Part shown: positions 36,169 to 41,298 of the stretch, piece by piece
How positions within the stretch are numbered: position 1 is the stretch's first letter
Layout: every line of letters starts with the position of its first letter
NCBI GenBank assembly: GCA_903848275.1
Contig: CAINGB010000043.1
Coordinates: 1-41,298 of the forward strand
Direction of reading: 5' to 3'
DNA: 41,298 bases
Source: Candidatus Uhrbacteria bacterium
GTDB taxonomy: Bacteria > Patescibacteriota > Patescibacteriia > UBA9934
The notes under the pieces: model-generated
What the model saw: the letters and a program-made list of their open reading frames with translations, nothing else
Database searches by the model: none
Told to the model about the DNA's origin: nothing
Translations under genes and position numbers: made by a program

Positions 36169-36381
36169 ATGCATGAGTGTTCTGCCAGCGGAATGTGTAA
36201 GTGCCCACATCATAAGATGGTGCCATTGTGCATCACGTTGATCGGTTTGGCTTTCTTGTTGCATGCTCTTGGTGTGCTTGGTCAGCCATTTGTTGACGTG
36301 GCTTGGCCAGTCTTGCTGACCTTGATTGGTTTGCAAAAGTTGTCGAGCAGCATGTGTTCATGTTGCGGCGACAAGAAATAG
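36169..36381 (+). CDS. Small Cys/His-rich membrane protein (70 residues)
   Basis: The N-terminus holds MHECSASGMCKCPHHKM with three cysteines and three histidines. Two hydrophobic segments follow (about 19-37 and 43-56, PLCITLIGLAFLLHALGVLG and VDVAWPVLLTLIGL). The C-terminus is SSSMCSCCGDKK with three more cysteines. Both Cys clusters would lie on the same side if the two segments form a hairpin, which suggests metal or cluster binding; this is inference. It has its own promoter and a terminator follows. Confidence 0.7.
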   Translation: MHECSASGMCKCPHHKMVPLCITLIGLAFLLHALGVLGQPFVDVAWPVLLTLIGLQKLSSSMCSCCGDKK

Positions 36382-36412
36382 TTAGTTGAGACATGAAATA
36401 AGTGTGAAGAAG

Positions 36413-36448
36413 TCCCCAGTTTAGGCATTGCCGAGACTGGGGATTTTC
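36413..36448 (+). terminator. Terminator after the Cys/His-rich membrane protein
   Basis: TCCCCAGT (36413-36420) pairs perfectly with ACTGGGGA (36436-36443). TTTTCT follows. Confidence 0.85.
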
Positions 36449-36491
36449 TGTTAAGATGACGGCGTGAGATTAGTTCGTAATTGATAATATT

Positions 36492-37085
36492 ATGGAAGAG
36501 TTAGAACCTGTAGTCGCTGTGAAAAAAGTAATTTCGCCAGCGATAATTTTGCCAATCATCGCTGTGATCATTGTAGCTGTTATTATTTTTGCTTCTCGAA
36601 AAGAGAGCGAAGTGCCAGCTGTGGCAGAAAAAGCAGCCACGACCACGGTGGCTGATAATGATACAAGTGCCAGTGGCCAGGCGGAAGCGGATAATGATGA
36701 AGATAATGCCGGTACGGTGCCAGCGCCTACGCCAACACCGGTAGTGAGTACGAAGACTACTCCTACTACCACAACGCAAACTAATACCACTTTTGCAAAC
36801 GGCACTTATTCGGCGGTTGGCAATTACTATTCACCCGAGGGATCCGAACAGATTAATGTTACCTTGACGCTTAAAGATGGTGTGGTTACGGCTAGCACGG
36901 TGACGGCGATGGCGACACAGCGCTATTCGTTAACTATGCAGAACGACTTTATTGCTAATTACAAGACGTTGGTGATTGGTAAGAAGATTACGGATATTAA
37001 GCTTGGTAAGGTTTCTGGTGCTTCGTTGACGCCGATTGGTTTTAATGACGCGGTGGCTAAGATTGAAGCCCAGGCAAAGGTTTAA
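36492..37085 (+). CDS. Membrane-anchored FMN-binding domain protein, predicted ApbE substrate
   Basis: The 197-residue protein has a short N-terminus, one membrane segment (about 16-34, PAIILPIIAVIIVAVIIFAS), and a long Ala/Thr/Pro/Asp-rich linker (about 38-100). A C-terminal FMN-binding domain follows (FANGTYSAVGNYYSPEGSEQINVTLTLKDGVV onward). Residues 175-180 read SGASLT, which fits the flavinylation motif (S/D)GA(S/T)x(S/T); Thr180 is the expected site of covalent FMN. The flavin transferase gene starts 5 bases downstream, which strongly supports this. The domain should face outward and carry electrons between membrane carriers and an external or envelope partner. Confidence 0.85.
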   Translation: MEELEPVVAVKKVISPAIILPIIAVIIVAVIIFASRKESEVPAVAEKAATTTVADNDTSASGQAEADNDEDNAGTVPAPTPTPVVSTKTTPTTTTQTNTTFANGTYSAVGNYYSPEGSEQINVTLTLKDGVVTASTVTAMATQRYSLTMQNDFIANYKTLVIGKKITDIKLGKVSGASLTPIGFNDAVAKIEAQAKV

Positions 37086-37089
37086 TTCT

Positions 37090-37968
37090 GTGTTTCGTCA
37101 GTTGGTGTTTGAGGCGATCGGCACTCATTGGATCGTAGACATTGTTGAAGATCTAGACGGCGGGTTGTTTGAGTCTCTTGAACGAGCTATTCACGAACGA
37201 ATCGAAGAGTTTGATAAGAATTATTCACGTTTCCGACATGATGGTTGGATTGAGAGATTAGCAACGCAGGCTGGCACTTATGAAGTGCCAGCTGATGCGG
37301 GGCCGCTTTTGGCTTTGTATGAGAAGGTTTATCGAGTTACTGAAGGAGCAGTGACGCCGTTGATTGGTCAGGTGCTAGTGGACGCTGGTTATGACGCTGA
37401 GTATTCGTTACAGTCGAAGAATGAGCTGATGAGACCGCCGAGATGGGATGAAGTTATAGAGTATAAGTATCCGCTGTTAACGATGAAGAAGCCGGCGGTG
37501 TTGGATTTCGGCGCAGCAGGGAAGGGGTATTTGGTCGATTTGATAGCTGAGCTCATTAGTTCTTTTGGCGTAGCTTCGTTTACGGTTGATGCGGGCGGCG
37601 ACATGCGTCACCAGAGTTCAATCAACGAAGTGCTGAAAGTTGGCTTGGAGCATCCAGAAGATACATCATTGGCGATTGGTGTAGCTGGGTTAGGCAACCG
37701 AAGTTTATGTGGTTCGGCTGGGAGTCGGCGAAAGTGGGGAGAGTATCATCACATTATTGATCCGCGAACGCTCACTTCGCCACGTAATATCCTGGCGGTG
37801 TGGGTAATGGCGGAGAGTACCATGTTGGCTGACGCTATGACGACCTGCTTATTTTTTATGGAGCCGGAGAAGGTTAGATCAGAGTTTGTTTTTGATTATT
37901 TGATTATGTATGCCGATTATTCGGTGAGTAAGTCGGCAGGTTTTTCAGCGGAGTTATTCACTGCTTGA
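37090..37968 (+). CDS. apbE: FAD:protein FMN transferase (ApbE)
   Basis: ApbE attaches FMN covalently to a Thr or Ser of target proteins outside the cytoplasm, using FAD. The 292-residue product shows the family motifs DKNYSRFRHDGWIERLA (usual FSxYxxxSE), PAVLDFGAAGKGYLVDLI near 137-150 (LDxGGxxKGxxxD), SFTVDAGGDMR, LCGSAGSRRKWGEYHHIIDPRT and the metal-binding MLADAMTTCLFFM. I see no signal peptide or lipobox, which is unusual for an enzyme acting outside. GTG at 37090 was chosen because it lies 4 bases after the upstream stop. A frame from 37036 would overlap the substrate gene. Confidence 0.92.
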   Translation: MFRQLVFEAIGTHWIVDIVEDLDGGLFESLERAIHERIEEFDKNYSRFRHDGWIERLATQAGTYEVPADAGPLLALYEKVYRVTEGAVTPLIGQVLVDAGYDAEYSLQSKNELMRPPRWDEVIEYKYPLLTMKKPAVLDFGAAGKGYLVDLIAELISSFGVASFTVDAGGDMRHQSSINEVLKVGLEHPEDTSLAIGVAGLGNRSLCGSAGSRRKWGEYHHIIDPRTLTSPRNILAVWVMAESTMLADAMTTCLFFMEPEKVRSEFVFDYLIMYADYSVSKSAGFSAELFTA

Positions 37969-37998
37969 GGAGACTAACATAGTGATTATATTTGATTG

Positions 37999-38007
37999 TG
38001 TTATAAT
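37999..38007 (+). promoter_or_regulatory. Extended -10 element of the FG-GAP protein gene
   Basis: TGTTATAAT, a perfect TGnTATAAT, 35 bases before the ATG at 38043. Confidence 0.65.
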
Positions 38008-38042
38008 TGCAGTATTAGCCAAAATTCAAAGCTTTAGAATAT

Positions 38043-40823
38043 ATGATAACTAATCATAAGGGTCGCCGTTTTACGAGCGGAGTCTTCCTGTTCTCGGCAT
38101 TGATGGTTTTTACTACGTTCGCCGCCGTGGTCATCATGAGTTCGTCACCATTGCGGAGTTGGATTACGCAGGTGTCATTGCATACGGCGGGTATTAGTGA
38201 CGTCGCGGCTGACGCCCCGGTAACCGCGGTGAGTTTGGGGTCGGCAAATATTATTGAGTTGATGGGCGAGGTGACGCTTGATGCGACCGGTATTAAGGTG
38301 ATTACTGCAGGAGATGTTAACAATGATGGTTATGATGATTTCTTGATAGGCTCGAAGACTAATGATGATACTGGCGTGAATGCTGGAGCGGCTTATTTGG
38401 TATATGGTCGGGCAGCAGCGTTAACAGCGGGTAGTTTGGGTGGTGGGGCGAATACGGTAGTTGAGTTTACGGGTGAGGCGGCTAATGATTATGCCGGAAC
38501 AATCGTCGGTCCAGCGGGTGATGTCAATAACGATGGTTATGATGATTTTCTCATTACATCCTATCAGCCAGGACCAGGGGTGGGAAACGGTCAGACTTAT
38601 TTAATTTACGGTCAGGCGGCTGCTTTTGCCTCTAACGTGAGTTTGGGTGCAGTTGGTATAGTGAAGTTTACTGGCGAGGCATTGAATGATTTTGCGGGGG
38701 CGATGGCTAATGCGGTGGGGGACGTGAATAAAGATGGCTACGACGATTTTATGATCGGGGCGACTGGAAATGATGATGTAGCACTGAATGCTGGGGCAGC
38801 TTATCTGATTTACGGACAAGCGGCGCCCTTGGTTTCTGCTAGTCTCAGTACAGCGATTGAGTTTGCTGGGGAAGCCGCAGCTGATGCAGCTGGTACGAGC
38901 ATAGCCGCTGGAGACTTCAATAATGATGGGTATAGCGACATGCTTATTTCCGCGCCTACGTATGCGGCTAATAATTTGGGCCGAACGTATTTATTTTACG
39001 GAAAGGCGGCCGCCTTTACTTCGGTTAATTTGAGTACAGCGGATGCGACTTTTACGGGCGAGGTAGCGGAAGATGCGACTGGAGTCAATATTGGATTAGC
39101 AGGTGACGTGAATAATGATACCTACCAAGATATCTTGATTGGTTCGACTGGGAATGATGATGCTGGTGCTGGTGCTGGTGCGGTTTATCTTATTTACGGT
39201 CAAGCTTCGGCGCTGGCCTCGGCGAGTTTGAGTACAGCTATCGAATTTACAGGAGAGGCGGCCGGCGACGCAGCTGGTAATTCGGTCAGTGGAGCAGGAG
39301 ACATTAACGGTGATGGTTATAGTGACTTCCTGATAGGTGCGCCACTGAATGATGAAGCTGGGGCGGATGCTGGAGCTGCGTATTTGGTTTACGGTAAGGC
39401 AACGACCTTCGTCTCGGCCAGTTTGAACACCTTTGTGGAGTATTCCGGTGAGGCGGCTGGGGATAGGGCTGGTAATAGCGTTAGTAATGGTGGGGATATT
39501 AATAATGACGGCTATAATGATGTTTTGATCAGTAGTCGCTTTAACGACGATAACGCGGTGGATGCTGGAGCGACCTATGTAATTTATTATCAGCCGCCAT
39601 ACGTATCCTTGTCGGCTGCGACACAAACATTAGATGAAAGTGCGGCTTCGGGGACGATAACCGCGCAGATCACCAATACTTTCCCGTATACTGTAGCTAT
39701 TCCGTATACAGTAGCTGGAACCGCGACTGGTGGGGGGACGGACTATACGTTGGGGGCTGGTAGTTTGTCGATTGCGGCTGGAGCTCTTAGTGGAGATATT
39801 TCATTTACTATTTTCGATGATCATATTCATGAACTGGATGAGACCATGATAGTGACTTTGGGCCGTCCAAGCTATGGAACGTTGTCCGGGACAACTCTGC
39901 AAACTATTACCATTACGGATAATGATAATCCATCGAAAGTAATTAGTAATCCAGCTACCACCACCGCGAAGACGCTAACTGTTTTGACGCCGACGATAGC
40001 CACGGAGATTATTGAAGGCGCGACAATGAGAGTGACTTGGAACTATACAGGCGTGATTCCGGCAGTATCGGTGTACATGTCGACGAACGGGGGGACGAGT
40101 TGGACAGCGATGCGGACTAATATTGCTAATGAAGGGTCGACGACGTTTGCGGCACCTTTTGTGACGACGAGTCAAGCTTTGGTGAAAGTTGAAGGAACTG
40201 ATTTGGCAACAGTGTTAGCAACCGGGATCAGCGATCCATTTTATTTGCTGAAGGCGGCCGGTGACGTACCCGTTGAGACAATTGTCATACCGGAGGCTCC
40301 GTCTACCTCGGTAAGTGGTGTGACGGAGGCAGAGGCAAGAGTTGCGACTTGGCCAGTAGCCGTGAAAGCAGACACGCTTATTAAGATGCGCGGTGATGGA
40401 GATGCAGCAACTACGGCCGATGCGGTAGTCTACTTCCTAGCGGCTGACGGCTATCGTCATGCTTTCCCAAATGAGCGCGTTTACTTCACCTGGTATAGGA
40501 ATTTTGACAATATTGTTAAGATTTCGGCAGCTGATATGGCTAAAATTGCCTTGGGTAGTAATGTGACGTATAGACCAGGGACTAGGATGGTGAAGTTTAC
40601 TTCGGGAAATAAGGTTTACGCTGTGGACCGGGGCGGGGTGCTCCGTTGGGTGACGACTGAAGCGGCAGCGCGAGTATTGTATGGTAACGATTGGAATACT
40701 AGGATTGATGATATTTCTGATGCCTTGTTCGGTAGTTACAGTTTTGGCCCGATTATCAATGCACAAGTTGACTATAATCCCAATGGATTCACTGACGTGA
40801 TTAATCCTGGAGATTCGCTGTAA
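38043..40823 (+). CDS. Secreted FG-GAP beta-propeller / Calx-beta surface protein
   Basis: The 926-residue protein has an N-terminal signal or anchor (about 15-32, FLFSALMVFTTFAAVVIM). Seven FG-GAP repeats of about 65 residues follow, each with a calcium loop such as DVNNDGYDDFLIG (near residues 90, 159, 226, 290, 354, 419 and 484), so a seven-bladed integrin-like propeller. A Calx-beta domain comes next (about 522-630, SAATQTLDESAASGTI to TITITDNDNP). A beta-sandwich (about 643-735, TPTIATEIIEGATMRVTWNYTG) follows. The C-terminal 150 residues (AVVYFLAADGYRHAFPNERVYF, VTYRPGTRMVKF, KVYAVDRGGVLRWV, LYGNDWN) form a domain I associate with secreted CPR proteins. Probable role in adhesion or cell-surface architecture. 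Confidence 0.93.
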   Translation: MITNHKGRRFTSGVFLFSALMVFTTFAAVVIMSSSPLRSWITQVSLHTAGISDVAADAPVTAVSLGSANIIELMGEVTLDATGIKVITAGDVNNDGYDDFLIGSKTNDDTGVNAGAAYLVYGRAAALTAGSLGGGANTVVEFTGEAANDYAGTIVGPAGDVNNDGYDDFLITSYQPGPGVGNGQTYLIYGQAAAFASNVSLGAVGIVKFTGEALNDFAGAMANAVGDVNKDGYDDFMIGATGNDDVALNAGAAYLIYGQAAPLVSASLSTAIEFAGEAAADAAGTSIAAGDFNNDGYSDMLISAPTYAANNLGRTYLFYGKAAAFTSVNLSTADATFTGEVAEDATGVNIGLAGDVNNDTYQDILIGSTGNDDAGAGAGAVYLIYGQASALASASLSTAIEFTGEAAGDAAGNSVSGAGDINGDGYSDFLIGAPLNDEAGADAGAAYLVYGKATTFVSASLNTFVEYSGEAAGDRAGNSVSNGGDINNDGYNDVLISSRFNDDNAVDAGATYVIYYQPPYVSLSAATQTLDESAASGTITAQITNTFPYTVAIPYTVAGTATGGGTDYTLGAGSLSIAAGALSGDISFTIFDDHIHELDETMIVTLGRPSYGTLSGTTLQTITITDNDNPSKVISNPATTTAKTLTVLTPTIATEIIEGATMRVTWNYTGVIPAVSVYMSTNGGTSWTAMRTNIANEGSTTFAAPFVTTSQALVKVEGTDLATVLATGISDPFYLLKAAGDVPVETIVIPEAPSTSVSGVTEAEARVATWPVAVKADTLIKMRGDGDAATTADAVVYFLAADGYRHAFPNERVYFTWYRNFDNIVKISAADMAKIALGSNVTYRPGTRMVKFTSGNKVYAVDRGGVLRWVTTEAAARVLYGNDWNTRIDDISDALFGSYSFGPIINAQVDYNPNGFTDVINPGDSL

Positions 40824-40844
40824 TAAAGATAATTTTGACGTTAT

Positions 40845-40884
40845 CCCCACCCGGTCTTTAGGAGGCTGGGTGTGGTTTTTTTTT
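40845..40884 (+). terminator. Terminator after the FG-GAP protein gene
   Basis: CCCCACCC (40845-40852) pairs with GGGTGTGG (40868-40875) with one mismatch. Nine T residues follow. Confidence 0.85.
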
Positions 40885-40885
40885 G

Positions 40886-40894
40886 TGGTATAAT
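40886..40894 (+). promoter_or_regulatory. Extended -10 element of the 40906 gene
   Basis: TGGTATAAT, a perfect TGnTATAAT, 11 bases before the ATG and immediately after the terminator T run. Confidence 0.7.
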
Positions 40895-40905
40895 TGATCT
40901 ACGTT

Positions 40906-41298
40906 ATGAAGTTATTTGCATTACGTAGCTGGTTTAGGGTATTTGCTGCCACGCTGGTTCTCTGCGCCACCATCGGCACAGTTCTTTTGGTTCGTCCGCT
41001 GACTGTTAAAGCAGCCGCTTGTGCTATTAGTACGAATACCACCATCGACCAAACGTACATTAATACCAATAGCTGCGCTACTATCAGTATTACTGGTACG
41101 CCAACTATCATTTGGTCTGGCACCACGGATTTAATTGGTGACGGAACGGTGACAGTAGCGAGCGGCACCGCGACGTTCAGCGGGGCAGTGGTGCTTGGCA
41201 GTACCGACAGTATGATTATTTCAAGCGGGGCGACCGTGACGCATGCAGCGAGTGATTCGGTGGGTGTGAATATTACGGCGACGACTCTCACTGTCGCA
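40906..41298 (+). CDS. Secreted beta-repeat protein, 5' part only
   Basis: The frame is open from the ATG at 40906 to the window edge (131 codons). It begins with a clear signal peptide: MKLFALRSWFRVFAATLVL, hydrophobic to about residue 30, with a likely cleavage after VKAAA. The mature part is rich in Thr, Ser, Gly and Val in short strands (ISITGTPTIIWSGTTDL, TVTVASGTATFSGAVVL, MIISSGATVTHAAS), the pattern of a right-handed beta-helix in adhesins and surface proteins. Its full size and later domains are not visible. It lies next to the FG-GAP surface protein. Confidence 0.8.
   Translation, partial: MKLFALRSWFRVFAATLVLCATIGTVLLVRPLTVKAAACAISTNTTIDQTYINTNSCATISITGTPTIIWSGTTDLIGDGTVTVASGTATFSGAVVLGSTDSMIISSGATVTHAASDSVGVNITATTLTVA

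Overview
The window reads as chromosomal DNA of a bacterium with a streamlined genome, most likely a member of the Candidate Phyla Radiation (Patescibacteria). The reasons are: short and divergent core enzymes (a 198-residue EF-Ts, a 360-residue Pgk, a MurE without its N-terminal domain, a MetK lacking three usual aspartates); many small membrane proteins of unknown function; a large secreted FG-GAP protein with a C-terminal domain of a kind I associate with these lineages; and many start codons placed only 6-11 bases behind a TGnTATAAT-type -10 element, so that mRNAs should be leaderless or nearly so. TGA is used as a stop (pgk, murG), so the code is the standard bacterial one. Assignment to a named phylum is not possible from sequence alone.

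Layout. 1-4650: end of rpsB, tsf, terminator, then gapA-doxX-ndh-pgk, a lower-glycolysis operon holding a membrane NADH-oxidation pair. 4651-9450: two long paralogous genes of an unrecognised family, each with a TTGACT element, a leader carrying a ribosomal-type boxA antitermination sequence, a strong Shine-Dalgarno sequence and a strong intrinsic terminator. 9451-11564: SIMPL-domain protein and eno. 11565-14570: dinB, two small genes and lexA on the minus strand, broken up by two intergenic repeats, with a long palindrome next to lexA. 14575-18186: divergent metK, anchored proteins, cyclophilin lipoprotein, rpmA (minus) and a NifU-like protein. 18191-32539: a dispersed cell-wall and division cluster (mraY, ftsW, murG, murD, murE, PH-domain protein, divIC/ftsB, parvulin, ftsE, ftsX). 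It is interrupted by a minus-strand block (an unknown GC-rich gene, GT2 and GtrA and GT-C glycosylation genes, tRNA-Lys) and by tRNA-Gly/tRNA-Thr. 32528-35851: ABC-F protein, rpmG, tmk and a transglutaminase-like protein, with a 56-bp perfect palindrome bearing two DnaA boxes in front of tmk. 35852-41298: small membrane proteins, a flavinylation pair (anchored FMN-binding protein plus ApbE), the FG-GAP/Calx-beta surface protein and the start of another secreted repeat protein.

The features most likely to be undescribed are: (1) the 479/1017-residue paralogous protein family under boxA-bearing leaders; (2) a family of six roughly 140-210-bp intergenic elements, all on the plus strand, that share conserved cores while their closing stems change sequence but stay self-complementary, and that sit inside operons such as ftsW/murG, murD/murE and ftsE/ftsX; (3) the palindrome shared by the lexA-metK and tmk upstream regions.
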